DNA of 64,000 nt from Agapetus fuscipes. Its lineage: Eukaryota > Arthropoda > Insecta > Trichoptera > Glossosomatidae. Below, in pieces: positions 10,253 through 20,610 of the stretch. Position 1 is the stretch's first letter; each line of letters starts with the position of its first letter. The translations under genes were made by a program, and so were the position numbers. Location of the stretch: NCBI GenBank assembly GCA_951799405.1, contig OX637354.1, positions 2,728,001 to 2,792,000 on the forward strand, in the 5' to 3' direction. The notes under the pieces are model-generated. The model saw nothing but the letters and a program-made list of their open reading frames with translations. It did no database searches and had not been told where the DNA came from.

Positions 10253-10790
10253 TTGGATGCGTTCGTCAAACGGGATGCGCTTTTAAGTAAAAATCGAGAA
10301 ATAATTACCTTTGCAATCGATATCCAGAAACATATGGCGAAGAAGATAAAACCCGAATTGTATGAGCTGTACCAGGACGCCGATGTGTTCCTCTCAACAA
10401 AGGTCAACAGAAATTATGCATTTTTTTTAGCCCGCCACGATTACGCTTTCGAGATGTGGTCATATAGAAGACTACTAGGAATTTCCTGGAGAGACCCCAC
10501 TACAAATGAGGAGGTTCTCCAAAGAATCGAAGGAGAAAGGCATCTGCTCAGGACCTTGTCCGAAAGGCGTGCAAAATGGATCGGCCATGTAATACGACAA
10601 GAAGGTCTCTTGCATGCCATAATGGAGGGGATGACCGAGGGGACCAACTTTAGGGGACGCCCACGCCAAGAGTACCTGGAGGACCTGTTGGTGGACGTGC
10701 GCTGCTCATCATATGCAGACCTTTTAAAAGAGCCGCACAAAACAGGGAAGAATGGAGGAGAAGAGTGAAAGAAATTGCTGCAAGCCAATC
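10253..10790 (+). pseudogene. LINE C-terminal fragment
   Basis: Residues such as YRRLLGISWRDPTTNEEVL, RRAKWIGHVIRQEGL and RGRPRQEYLEDLL are typical of the C-terminal end of RTE-like and related LINE proteins. There is no endonuclease or reverse transcriptase core upstream, so it is a 5'-truncated remnant. From 10900 to 11400 nothing is recognised. Confidence 0.7.
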
Positions 10791-11419
10791 CTAGGATTGA
10801 AACAAGAGAGAAGATTACAAAAATACTAAATCTGGCCCTCCACAATATTATGTTGGACACCCCTGCTCTAACATGACTGAAATTTTACCAAAAATAGGAT
10901 TTTTTTTATATTGATACGAACTATGGACTCCTTGTACGTGCGCCGAAGCACGCCGGGTGTGTTTCGAAAAATCCATTATAGAAGTATGTACAAGTATCTC
11001 GAACACGCAAGAATCCTCTCTTCCGCACATATATATACGACTTTAGATTCTGCGGTGAACCAGGTCTCTTTCAACATTGTGCCGCCTCGTCCTCACAAGC
11101 TAGAGCGAGAAGAGTGACAGTACTGTGTAACCAATATTGTGCAAAATAAATCTGTTGATATATGTATAATATGTAAATCACAGCTTAATTAACCGCCCTA
11201 CCTTCAGGTTACTTTCCAAGAAATAGGCAAAAAATAAACAGGAATCAAGACCACAATGCACCTGACTTTTGAAGAGTTTGTATGAAAAATTACGAAACGT
11301 CAAACAAACAATTTAGCCCACCCTTGAGGAACTAACTTGTCTAGACTTGTAATGACGTGACTTTGCAACTCAGGCGGACGCCAGGCGGTTAGTAGTTTTC
11401 AAATATATTCTTTTTTCCA

Positions 11420-12100
11420 ATGATTTTTTCTCAAGCATGTTCGCGGCGGGATATTCAAGAAGATTTGAATGTAGATAATTACAAGTTTAAGAACTGCAAT
11501 TTATTCAAATACTTGGGTACCCTTATAAATGACAAAAATATCCTATCCTCAGAATTACATGCCCGAATTCACTCCGGCAATAATGCTTTTTTTGGCCTTA
11601 GAGGGCTATTGTGCTCAAAATGGCTATCCCGCTCCACAAAATTCAAGATTTACACTTCCATTGTTCGGCCAGTTGTGTTGTACGGATGCGAAGCCTGGAG
11701 TCTGACTCAAAAACAAGAAAAATCTCTCCAGGTCTTTGAGAACAAAATGCTTCGTCGCATTCTCGGACCTGTATTTGAAGATGACAGGTGGCGTATTCGG
11801 ACCAACGCGGAGCTGATGTCCGTGTTTCAAGATGCAAACATAGTGCCGGTAATGAAATCAAGAAGACTCCAGTGGGCCGGACATGTAGCACGTGCAGAGG
11901 ACTCCAGGATCATCAGAACAGTCTTGGATGGTGCCCCCTCAGGTGTTAGACCACTCGGACGTCCCAGGATGCGGTGGGCAGACAACGTTGAAGCCGACGC
12001 CGAAGTTCTGGGAGTGAGGGGACCATGGAGGGAAGCAGCACAAGACAGAGAGTCCTGGAGGATTGTGGTGCGGGAGGCCCTGAGCCTTCAAGGCTTATGA
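11420..12100 (+). pseudogene. RTE-like LINE C-terminal fragment (226 codons)
   Basis: The frame is open and encodes FKYLGTLINDKN, SIVRPVVLYGCEAWSLTQ, KMLRRILGPVFED, RRLQWAGHVARAEDSR and RPLGRPRMRWADNVEADAE, the post-RT region of RTE-type reverse transcriptases. The palm motif lies outside, so it is a truncated copy. Bases about 11928-12028 are repeated nearly identically at 17009-17107. Confidence 0.8.
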
Positions 12101-12741
12101 GCCGAAGAAAGTAAAGTAAGTAGTATGTACGCGATGCGGGATGTAGCAAAATGGTACACTCAAAGTTTGCGAATCGCGTACGTTCATATGAATAGGGCGG
12201 TTCAAGAAACTCCAAGTAAAACCTTAACAATATTTTCATCTTTTCAATTATTATGCACATTTAATGACCTTATTAAGTATTGTGTACACGGGCTGGAATG
12301 CTGTGTGCATGTATCGCGGATACACCGTTATCTCAGCTGGAATATTTTTAGATATCACTGAAGATACTCAGTGTTTGTTGATCTGCGCTATCAGTGCAAG
12401 TCGCAAGTCTGCCTCTGCAAACACAGATGCAAGAGCAGCACTGCTTATCGCCTTACCGAGAACACACAGACCAAGTCACTGGCGATGCTGTGAGAACTCA
12501 TAGCACTGTTTAGAAATACGACGCAATTCCTACCTAAGCTTACACTACCTTAAAGCTAGCTTGTAAATCGGGTGCAGAAAGACAATTGAACGACAAACAA
12601 TCCAGGCAATAAATACTTAAGTTTACAACTTTCACTTTTACTTTCATGTGCGGTGTTAACTTGACGGTGTTATTTGACAAATCATTTTTTTGTTCTTTCG
12701 GGTTTGACCTTATTCTATTTGCAGCTCCTACATCTGCCGAC

Positions 12742-12773
12742 GTTTCGCTTTCACGAGCAGAAAGCATCCTCAA
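12742..12773 (-). other. Hammerhead-like motif (TTGAGGA-stem-GAAAC)
   Basis: On the minus strand: TTGAGGA, then a perfect 6-bp stem GCTTTC/GAAAGC around a 7-base loop, then GAAACGTCGG. The first core base is T rather than C. Confidence 0.5.
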
Positions 12774-12945
12774 GGCGAGATATCAAAGCGCCGCGGTGGT
12801 CTTCATTGTCTTAGCGGGCGTGCGCTGGTGTTAGCACCCTTACTTGCGCACGCGCCTGCGCACACACCCGCGCTGTACATAGTTCACGCTTACACAAGCC
12901 GCATGCACGCCGCATGCACAAGCACGCTTACACAAGCCGCACTTA

Positions 12946-13085
12946 CAACAACAAAAACCCCAATCTCAAATGACTGTAAGCCCTGCACTCTTGCCGAGCT
13001 TCCTTGAAACAGGGATTACTTCGGCAAAGTGAACCATTTTTTACGGTACGGATATTCAGCCTCATACAAACCTATAAGTCAAGGG
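12946..13085 (-). mobile_element. Repeat C fragment
   Basis: The 5' half of repeat C on the minus strand, ending at CTATAAGTCAAGG. A run of GC-rich CACGC/GCATGC repeats lies at 12840-12940. Between 13090 and 14500 I see no gene; 14130-14270 belongs to the repeat also at 34660-34790 and 18965-19080. Confidence 0.65.
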
Positions 13086-14503
13086 ATAAAATATTCATTA
13101 ATACTGAAATTCAAGCCATAAACATTGCAGAGAATCCGTGACGTTGTCATTATTCCATAAGATTGGTTCTCGTTTATATAAGTGCCAAGTGCCACTTAAG
13201 TAAATGACTAAGTATTAGGGAGAGTGCTGAGCGCTGTGTCAACAGTGCGCTCCCTGAGGGCCGCACGCTCACCTCGGCTGTGTGTACGCGCCTTACTATT
13301 ATGTAGTTAGCGGTTGCGCTGCAAGGGGCGTATGGTACAACACGCCCAGCACGAACTCTGCCCTAAGGGTTGCAAATGAAAAATATAATAAAACTGTACT
13401 TCTGCAACGTGCAAAACATTTCTTGTTCTATTCGTAGAGGCGTAACGAAAAAAATAACTGACAGTGCAAAAAATCATAGTTAATTCGCCACCTTTAAGGT
13501 AAAACTGAATAAGTGCTGATTCGTGGATAAAACATTGTTGGTGACGCACAATTGAGCGTGATCTGTTTTATTTTTGATTAATTAGTCTAAGAAGCGAATT
13601 GTCATGTTGGTCTGTCACAAACTGAAATAAAAGTGCAAATAAATCGCAAGATGGCAGTATCAACTTTTTTTGACTGAGCGACGTGAAACTAGCAATGAAT
13701 TGTTGACTTCCGTTTCCGTCGTTGTTGCATGCAGACACGTTTTTATGTCTCTCGACCGATTTGAAATTTAACCGTAAAAATCTGTGAGTGAGTGTGATTG
13801 TTTTCCATATAACTTCCAAGTGTGGCAGTTTGTGAACAGAGCTCAGCACCACAGGATCCTGAGAAAACGAGTATCATCTTGGACCAGCAGCACAATTTGA
13901 GGTGAGTGGCGGTCCTTTGATTTTCGCTTCTTTTGGTACGGGAAAGTCGTCCAACATTGAAAGCCACCTAGTGAAGGTTGGTTTTTGTTTGAGAGAGAAA
14001 ATATCTAGGCAGTAGATCTAAATTTTTTCATATCTCTCATTTGGAGAATACAGTGCAGTTTCTCCATTTGTTGTTTTTTTGTATTTATATACTCCCTGAG
14101 GGGCAAAAGTTACACCTTGCCCCTCCAATTGTATTTGGAGTAAGTTCTCATAGTTAGTGAACTCATTATAAGGAAGTGCTTAAGACAAACTTCTTAACTA
14201 CAGGATTTTCCCACTTTTGTAGAATTTTCTCTCGTCGAAAATATGGAAAAAGTTTTCCGTGTTAGCTTTCATAAAAATAAATTCCAGCCCCCCGGGAGCT
14301 GGGAAACAACTGAAGTGGTTGGCGTAAGACCCTTTACCTGTAAAAATAAATAGGCTCACTCGTCATTTGTGACTTCTTCGGGGAGAACACTATACGTGTT
14401 TTTTCTTTCATAGATAAAATCTTTGGTGGATATTCTAGTTGAATATTAAACAAGTTTTGAACACAAATTAATCAAAATAGTCTAAAAAATGTGGAAGCAC
14501 TCT

Positions 14504-14745
14504 GTACCCTGAGTACGAGTTGCAAAACTTGAGTAAAGTAAAGTTTACGGAAAATATTAAAGAGTGGTTTTCCCCAAAATCTGCCGTTTTTGTTTGTTTG
14601 AACTTGATTTTCTTCATCACTGAAATTCTTTTGCTAAGACCATAAAGTGTAAGAAACAAAAACGGCAGATTTTGGGGAAAATCACTCTTTAATATTTTCC
14701 GTAAACTTTACTTTACTCATGTTTTGCAACTCGTACTAAGGGTAC
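14504..14745. mobile_element. Long-arm palindromic MITE, copy 1
   Basis: Two arms of about 105 bp (GTACCCTGAGTACGAGTTGC inward) are inverted copies with few mismatches, around a short centre with GAACTTGATTTTCTTCATCAC. The second copy is at 40155-40400. Confidence 0.85.
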
Positions 14746-15081
14746 TGGTGACGCTCTGACTCCCCCTAGTGAAATGTCTACATATTCAAAGTCGTAGTAA
14801 AAAATTTCCCCAATCTCGTTTCAGTTTATTTTCTACGAAATAAAGCTTAGACTTAAGTCCGTGTTTGTGTGATGAAAGAGGCAATAAACTGCAGTGCAAA
14901 GAAACATTCGTGCAACGTCCATGCCAATAGGAACACTCATCAATAACAAGGATCAGTTCTTGGAGCCCTTAGGGTGTCCTCACCTCCTACTCTGCAATGA
15001 GGACTTCCTTGTTTCATCATCCATGTTACCCTCAGGATGTGTTTGTCTGCATTCTACAACAAACTAACTGCAACTAACACT

Positions 15082-15729
15082 CAGGTCCGGATTAAGGGTG
15101 GTTCGAACGGTGCGACCGATCTAGGGCCCCCCCCGTCCAAGGCCCCCTCGAGTTGTATAAGAAAAGTACTATTCAAAGATTCCATATCAAACGGATGTCG
15201 CTGGGATGGTCGAAGAATAAGGTGTTGACACTCGAATTTGTGTTATTGGCACTAACACTGCTGGTTTCAACACTGCCTACGTCGTGTTCTATTGACAATA
15301 ATTTCGACCCACGTTTAACAGATGTCATTGGGTAGTTATTAAGTAATAATTAATTGAAAATATTAAATAATAAAGTATAATATTAATTGATAACGCTAAT
15401 ACCTGTTTCTGGCCAGGCATATTAGGTTGGTGAATTGCATTTCTCTTCAGAAATGTATTTTTTTAAATGCGTTGGGGACCAAAGACCCATGGCGTCTTGT
15501 AAAAAGTTATATGGAAAAGTAGAGACTAGACGAAGTTCCCTTAAACAAGTGTCATAGATCTTCCAGACAGATTTCCCAAATACAAATTAAAAATCCGTCC
15601 GTAATCGTTTTGATATGCAACAAGTATATTATTTTAGTGGACGCTGGTAGAAGAGAGGAAGGGTAAGGAGGTTCGAAGGCCCCTGACTTTCCCCACACCA
15701 GGGCCCCCAATGGTCTTAATCTGGGCCTA
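15082..15729. mobile_element. hAT-like element with 8-bp TSD CTAACACT
   Basis: It starts CAGGTCCGGATTAAG and ends CTTAATCTGGGCCTA, 15-base ends that are inverted with a few mismatches. CTAACACT flanks both sides (15074-15081 and 15730-15737). The interior has G/C tracts and a SINE-D insertion. Confidence 0.75.
15280..15463 (+). mobile_element. SINE-D 3' fragment
   Basis: Contains AACAGATGTCATTGGGTAGT, ATTAATTGATAACGCTAATA, CCTGTTTCTGGCCAGGCA and the GAATTGCATTTCTCTTCA end. It lies inside the hAT-like element. Unique-looking sequence at 15740-16500 has no ORF I can assign. Confidence 0.65.
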
Positions 15730-16638
15730 CTAACACTGAAGTGATCTATGACCCCACAGTACATAAAGAACGCCCTATCTTGTTATGGAACACTTCCAAA
15801 AGCCCTCGAGATATCCTCAGTCCAGTTCCTTCTTCCTGTGCAGCCTCACACTTGCAGCATAACCTGATCTCTGACCCCATGGTACGTAAAGAATGCATGA
15901 CTGCAACATTCCGAGATGGCACAGTAAGCAGATTGAGTGTACCATGGATTTCACTAAAACGCTGATCACTGCGAGTGCGTCATTTTTTATGAGGAAATAA
16001 AGACGTACGGCAATATTAGCAAACCATATTGTAAAACTAAGTATATACTGTTAGGATTTACTTTGGGTTCACTAATAAAACATCGCTTGAATTAATTATT
16101 TTGCACAATTTATTTGAGAATTTGGTTACATATGGTTAACACTTTAACTTTTGTACTGGTGGTTTCACAGCTCGAGTACTAATGGGATACTGACTGCTCC
16201 AAAGCACCACTGTTCGTTTTTATAGATGAATAAAGCTTATTCTCGCATGTACCATGTCACCGCTGTTTCAGGGAAGGTCGGCAAAAGTACTTACTTGTGT
16301 GTCTCTAGATGTAAGTATTTGGAAGGTCGACCTAGTTTTTGCTTGAAGCTTCCGATTGAGAAGATTCACGCATGGTCTTGCATATGCCAGAGTATCTCTT
16401 ACTCACCTATAAGTACAGATCGCAGTGCTTTGAAGGGGATTAGTAGTTAAACCGTTGAGCGAGGTAGTACGAAAGAATAACTGTGAACCAAATGTGAGTG
16501 AATCCTAAAATAAATTGTGTAAAATATATTTCATCGAAGTTTTATTAAGTTGATTTGTTTCACTTGGTATAACAAAAGTCCATTGTACATAATTTGTAGC
16601 TGTTCCATTGAGGAAGACGTATGATTGCGGGCTCTGAC

Positions 16639-16779
16639 CTGGATTGTATCTCTTGAGGCAGGCCACCTCCCTGACGCTGGCGTAGGTGAGGCCGTTGGAA
16701 GCGCACACCTTCATGGGGTCCTTCCTCCTGCACGGACAGTTGTGCGTCTGGCACTCTCCCTCGTACAATACAGTCACAT
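16639..16779 (-). CDS. Kazal-type serine protease inhibitor, visible exon 3
   Basis: This exon belongs to a secreted multi-domain Kazal inhibitor, a class that blocks serine proteases by a substrate-like loop. After the acceptor TTGTTGCAG it encodes DVTVLYEGECQTHNCPCRR (the D is shared with exon 2), then KVCASNGLTYASVREVACLKR, the VCxSxGxTY core of a Kazal domain. The first cysteine here closes the domain begun in exon 2. The frame stays open to 16505, but a good donor (CCAG|GTCAGA) at 16639 gives a phase-1 intron like the other exons, and this domain still lacks its last cysteine. So I infer at least one more exon at lower coordinates, not located. Confidence 0.72.
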
Positions 16780-16797
16780 CTGCAACAATAAATCGAC

Positions 16798-16828
16798 GTT
16801 TCGTTAGCGACGAAGCTAGCGTCTTCAG
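16798..16828 (-). other. Hammerhead-like motif near the Kazal exon
   Basis: On the minus strand: CTGAAGA, stem CGCTAGC/GCTAACG (6 of 7 pairs) around a short loop, then GAAACGTCGA. It sits 19 bases upstream of the exon-3 first base, in the intron. A close copy is at 36318-36339. Confidence 0.5.
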
Positions 16829-16834
16829 GAGACA

Positions 16835-16900
16835 CCCTCTCTGCCCGAGCTCTCGGCATGGAATGCAAGCAGTCTACCGACTGAGCTATCGACTGGACTC
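16835..16900 (-). mobile_element. SINE-B head fragment
   Basis: Minus-strand CCAGTCGATAGCTCAGTCGG followed by the GCTTGCATTCCATGCCGAG part of the tRNA-like head. Confidence 0.6.
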
Positions 16901-16999
16901 ACTAGTCATCCTAGCAATTGAAGAAAACTGGGCCCCGAGAAATCCAGCATGAGTGCACAACTGTTGTACTGATACAGGATAAGATTGTGATGATGGTAT

Positions 17000-17108
17000 A
17001 CAAAATGATGGTGCCCCCTCAGGTGTTAGACCGCTCGGACGTCCCAGGATGCGGTGGGCAGACAACGTCGAAGCCGACGCCGAAGTTCTGGGAGTGAGGG
17101 GACCATGG
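17000..17108 (+). mobile_element. RTE-like LINE scrap
   Basis: Nearly identical to 11928-12028 (GGTGCCCCCTCAGGTGTTAG onward), encoding RMRWADNVEADAEVLGVRG. Joined at 17115 to a SINE-D fragment. Confidence 0.75.
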
Positions 17109-17114
17109 AAGGGA

Positions 17115-17295
17115 GAGCTTATTTGGAACAGAATAACGCTGGTTCAAATCGCACTTGACCCTTTGACCATAACTTCGACCCTGGTTCAACAGATGTCAAT
17201 TCATGCGCACAAGCTTCTGATTTTGCATGAAAACATATCTAGTTAGGCAAAACAGCTTGATGAATTGCATTACTCTTCACAGATATATATTTTTT
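17115..17295 (+). mobile_element. SINE-D fragment
   Basis: Contains the degraded B-box (GGTTCAAATCGC), CCCTGGTTCAACAGATGTCA and the GAATTGCATTACTCTTCACA end. It lies just beyond the donor of Kazal exon 2, inside the intron. Confidence 0.6.
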
Positions 17296-17313
17296 TTCAT
17301 TTAAAAAAGGTAC

Positions 17314-17469
17314 CTTGTCCCTTGAGCTTGTTGTTGCAGTGCATGGCCTCCACGTTGGCGTAAGTCTGGTTGTCGCTGCCGCAGATGGGCGTGTATAGCA
17401 TGTTCCTCTCGCACGCAGACTGCAGGCTGGAGGAGTTCATGCAGCTGCCCAGGTAGGAGACTTGGGCGC
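17314..17469 (-). CDS. Kazal-type serine protease inhibitor, visible exon 2
   Basis: The exon lies between acceptor TTTCCCTCAG and donor CAAG|GTACCT, phase 1 at both ends, so it joins exons 1 and 3 without a frame change. It encodes AQVSYLGSCMNSSSLQSACE, then RNMLYTPICGSDNQTYANVE and AMHCNNKLKGQ. The first cysteine completes the exon-1 domain; then SAC, PICGSDNQTY and MHC give the next Kazal core. The canonical cysteines 2 and 4 are not apparent, which suggests a four-cysteine (two-disulphide) variant. The GC-rich codons contrast with the AT-rich introns. Confidence 0.82.
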
Positions 17470-17724
17470 CTGAGGGAAAACAACACAAATGAAACAGGCT
17501 GCAGCTAAAAATGGAAACGAGAAAGGGGTTTCAAGAAGCTTTTGTTTGGAGCATTTTGATTATATGGCTGGGAAATCTGGACCATCCAAGAATATGAATG
17601 GACCACATAAAGATATTCGAAATGTGAATTTTGTGGAAGATGACCAAGACAGCACTGGCCGAAAAGAAGTTGAACGAAAAGGTGTTCCATTTCCATTTGG
17701 CCATAACACCGATATGTTCCATTT

Positions 17725-17995
17725 GTCGGTGTTATGGCCGAGGGGGCCAAGCGAACTGATCTTTTTAGCGTGCTTGGAATAGAGTAACGTTGGTTTGATC
17801 CCCGCCCGGGTCATTTGACCATAACTTTGATCCTGGTTCAACAGATGTTATTGGGTCATTATTAATTAATAATTCATTAAAATAAACAATAATGAATTAT
17901 TAATTGATGATACTAATACCTGTTTCTGGCCAGGCAGAAAAGGTTGGTGAATTGCATTCCTCTTCACAAATCTATTTTTTTTTAAATAAAAAAAT
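17725..17995 (+). mobile_element. SINE-D copy, near full length
   Basis: Head TCGGTGTTATGGCCGAGGGG, B-box-like GGTTTGATCCC, body GTTCAACAGATGTTATTGGG and the end GAATTGCATTCCTCTTCACA, then T/A-rich tail. This is the best copy to define the family. Confidence 0.75.
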
Positions 17996-18105
17996 ACAAA
18001 TAAGACACATTGGTTCAGTACACATACCTACAAATATTGCTCATATGAAATTACCTCTGTTGGAATAAGACAAACAAGCACTAAGGAGACGATTTGGTAG
18101 CGATT
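17995..18105 (-). mobile_element. Element E end
   Basis: AATAAGACACATTGGTTCAG, ATTGCTCATATGAAATTACC and the terminal ATAAGACAAACAAGCACTAA match element E ends at 21085, 27090, 41186 and 54955. Confidence 0.6.
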
Positions 18106-18244
18106 CGAGGTTTATTTTATTTCTTTGTTTCGGATAGTCGTGGGAACTCCCGCACTGTCATTATAAGTGATGGATGGTGTGAGGCTGCTGATCTGACGGC
18201 GTAGTGGAGCACGCCGCTTATTAGCACGCCTATGCTACACCTGG

Positions 18245-18480
18245 GGCGCTGCGTGTCACGACAAATCGGTCAAAGATAGCTCGTCCACAGACAGTTTGGC
18301 CATGGACAAATCGATCACAGGAAAGTTAATCTTACGACTTTTCGGTCACAGATAGCTCGTCTACAGACACATCGGTCACGGACAATTCGGTTACAAGGCA
18401 GTTTGTCTTCACGACTATTCGTTCATCAATATTTCGGTCACATACAATATCGGTTCACAGACAGCTCCATCACAGAAAAC
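18245..18480. repeat. Degenerate short-period array, left arm
   Basis: Words such as ATCGGTCACGGACAATTCGG and AGATAGCTCGTCCACAGACA recur about every 20-40 bases. The complement words appear at 19335-19495, making an inverted pair around 18.6-19.3 kb. Confidence 0.55.
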
Positions 18481-18596
18481 CTTTGTAATAACTTTAGTTT
18501 TAATGAAGTGTAGTTTTCTGTTATAGAGCTATCTGTGGACCATATATCGATACCTTAAAGGTAAAACTGAATAAGTGCCATATTAGACTAATATGG

Positions 18597-18960
18597 GTTG
18601 TTCATAACGGTACATAAAGCGCTGCACGGAGTGGCGCCAGAGTACTTGCAGGAGCTGATAATACCAAGGAGTCTGAGAGAGAGGGGGCTCACTTTGCACT
18701 CTGCCGACAGTGCTTTAACCTCTGTCAGCACACAATGCAGAAAAAGAAGCACAGTGTTCGGAGACCGCGCTTTCGCCGTTGCGGGACCGTCCACTTGGAA
18801 CCATCTGCCTCCTGAAGTGCGCGCCAAGGAAGGGATCGAGAGCTTCAAGAAGGGAATGAAGACCCATTTCTTCACCGCCGCGTCAAGCCTGAAAGCGCCC
18901 TTGCAGTGACAGTAGTCATGAAACGGCGCTATACAAATCATCATCATCATCATCATCATC
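18597..18960 (+). pseudogene. L2/CR1-like LINE 3' end with TCA-repeat tail
   Basis: Encodes HKALHGVAPEYLQELI, STVFGDRAFAVAGPSTWNHL and FKKGMKTHFF, the C-terminal module also present in the intact LINE, then ends AACGGCGCTATACAAATCAT followed by (TCA)n. It is 5'-truncated. Confidence 0.85.
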
Positions 18961-19129
18961 AGAGAAATCGACCTTATTCCTATTTTCTACGGGAACAACA
19001 TTACTAAAGTGTGAAAACCCTGTAGCTTAGAAGTTTTTCAAGAGCACTCGCAATTATTATTAGTTCACTTACTATGGAAAGTTGTACGAATAAAATGTGC
19101 AATCCACGATTCACTGTGGGCGGTCACAT

Positions 19130-19320
19130 CTAGTGGTGAGTCTTCTAGTGAATGGAGTACCACTCTCCATAGGAGGTGAGCTGATACAACCTTCTGATTC
19201 GGTGAGACTTATAGGAGTCTTACTGGATCGGAACCTCACGTTAGAAAGGCAAACAGATGCCACAATAGCTTCCTCTTTTTTTTCACCACACCAAATAAAA
19301 GTAGTTAGATGCAGTTAAGA
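19130..19320 (+). pseudogene. LINE reverse-transcriptase scrap
   Basis: Encodes VPLSIGGELIQPSDSVRLIG and VLLDRNLTLERQ, the connection region after the RT palm. A sister copy lies at 36560-36770. The TTTTTTTTC tract suggests a shared decayed source. Confidence 0.7.
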
Positions 19321-19334
19321 CCCTGGTGGGCGTC

Positions 19335-19495
19335 ATGTGACTGCATTTTCCGTGAGCAATGTGTCAGTGGACGAGTTGTCTGTGGTCGAAATGGCGTCGT
19401 GTTGACGATCTGCCGAGTGACCAATTTGTCCATGTATGTGGACGATTCGTCTGTGATCAATTTGTCGTGGAACCAGGGCGCAGACTTGGTAGTGA
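19335..19495. repeat. Degenerate short-period array, right arm
   Basis: GTGGACGAGTTGTCTGTGG, GTGACCAATTTGTCCATG and similar words are the complements of those at 18245-18480. Confidence 0.5.
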
Positions 19496-19682
19496 TGTCT
19501 CCCATGATGAATGTGGTAGTAATACTATAATCTATAATCTACGCATGGTAATTATACCATGGCAGAACCATAATCCCGCAGGCTGGACTCCTAACGGACC
19601 CTTTCTGTTCCACGGCAACTAGCTAGGTACAGCATTTCTACATTTTGCTGTTAGCTATTTTGGAATCCCACAACAATTAAAA

Positions 19683-19858
19683 TGTCCGGTCGATAGCTCA
19701 GTTGGTACAGCGCCTGCATTTCTTGCCGAGAGCAAGGGCTCGAATCCCATCGAGGGTGTCAGAAATGATTTAGCGTTTCGGTGTGTATTTCAAGCCCAAA
19801 ATTAAATACCAGTAAGGATTATTCAGCCTTCACAGGAAATGAGAATCCATGACTGGGG
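19683..19858 (+). mobile_element. SINE-B 5' half, inverted pair member 1
   Basis: Starts CCGGTCGATAGCTCAGTTGG and breaks after CAGCCTTCACAGGAAATGAG, where an inverted SINE-B begins. Confidence 0.75.
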
Positions 19859-20020
19859 CTCATTTCTTGTGAAGGCTTACTAGACCTTGCCGGTATTTTA
19901 TTTTGGGTTTGAAATAAACACCAAACGGTAAATCATTTCTGACACCTTCGGTGGAATTCGAGCCCGAGCTCTCTGCACGGAATGCAAGCACTCTACCAAC
20001 TGAGGTATCAAGTGCCCGAT
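19859..20020 (-). mobile_element. SINE-B 5' half, inverted pair member 2
   Basis: Reads CTCATTTCTTGTGAAGGCTT back to the head at about 20015. With member 1 it makes a tail-to-tail inverted repeat of about 160 bp per arm. Confidence 0.75.
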
Positions 20021-20034
20021 CGATTTCACTCCGT

Positions 20035-20165
20035 TTTACCAATCAAATTTCTTAGATAGTCCATTTCAACTGTATCTATGGTCTTTACCTCACTTTTGTT
20101 CATCGTCCAGGCTTCACTTCCATACCTCAAGGTAGGTATGATTGCACTTGTGAATATCAGGAATA
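20035..20165 (-). pseudogene. RTE-like LINE C-terminal scrap
   Basis: The minus strand encodes IIPTLRYGSEAWTMNKSEVK and TVEMDYLRNLIG, a post-RT LINE pattern. It lies directly downstream of Kazal exon 1, in the intron. Confidence 0.7.
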
Positions 20166-20180
20166 GACAATCCGACTCAC

Positions 20181-20405
20181 GTTGTTCCGCCGGGAGGTGT
20201 TTATTTCTACAGGTGAGGAACATGTGGTTGTGGTAGGTGACGTCATCTGTCCCGCACACGGGCCCGCCGTACCGCGCCGGGTTGCTAACCCTGCGGCAGG
20301 GAGCCGGCTGAGGAGACGGAGGCCCAGGAGGAACCTGCACCACGGAGTTGGCTGCGTACACCAGCGGCTGGTGGAGGGAGGCGGTACATCCTAGCGACAG
20401 CAGGC
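20181..20405 (-). CDS. Kazal-type serine protease inhibitor, visible exon 1
   Basis: The exon runs from a probable acceptor (GATGTTCGCAG|GCCTG) at 20405 to donor CAAC|GTGAGT at 20181 (phase 1). It encodes a hydrophobic LLSLGCTASLHQPLVYAANS, likely the end of a signal peptide, a proline-rich linker (QVPPGPPSPQPAPC), then GGPVCGTDDVTYHNHMFLTC, a Kazal core whose usual Y-x-N-x-C cysteine is methionine. An in-frame ATG at 20415-20413 could start the protein without the upstream intron, but would give a short signal with no basic N-terminus, so I favour a separate first exon upstream that I did not locate. The last cysteine of this domain is in the next exon. Confidence 0.78.
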
Positions 20406-20475
20406 CTGCGAACATCAACAACAAAAATGATTCAGAGGAGTATGTCAGGAAAAACTGTTAAGATGATTTATTTGG

Positions 20476-20610
20476 TGAGCGCTGTTTTTGTGTGAATCAC
20501 ACCTCAAGAGCCCTCTGCGAGCTTGGTCGTCGCTGTGGAAAGCGCCAATTCTCAAGCAAGACCCAGTTGCTGTAAGGCTGGATGGACCTGTTGTGACAGG
20601 TCTTTGGTTA
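20476..20610 (-). mobile_element. SINE-A 3' half, split by a LINE fragment
   Basis: On the minus strand this is the distal half (CAAAGACC to the AAAACAGCGCTC end). Its head half lies at 20920-21056, beyond the LINE fragment. Confidence 0.75.

Noticed and set aside
10911..11117. 68-codon frame with KYLEHARILSSAHIYTTLD
   Set aside because: No domain or repeat match seen; too short to support as a gene.
16505..16638. Open frame continuing Kazal exon 3 to a stop
   Set aside because: It lacks the final cysteine, turns AT-rich, and a phase-1 donor at 16638/16639 matches the pattern of the other exons. Kept only as a possible retained-intron form.
19683..20020. tRNA genes from GATAGCTCAGTTGG...GGTTCGAATCCC words (here and in all SINE heads)
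   Set aside because: Each is followed by a conserved non-tRNA body and no acceptor stem closes; these are SINE heads.
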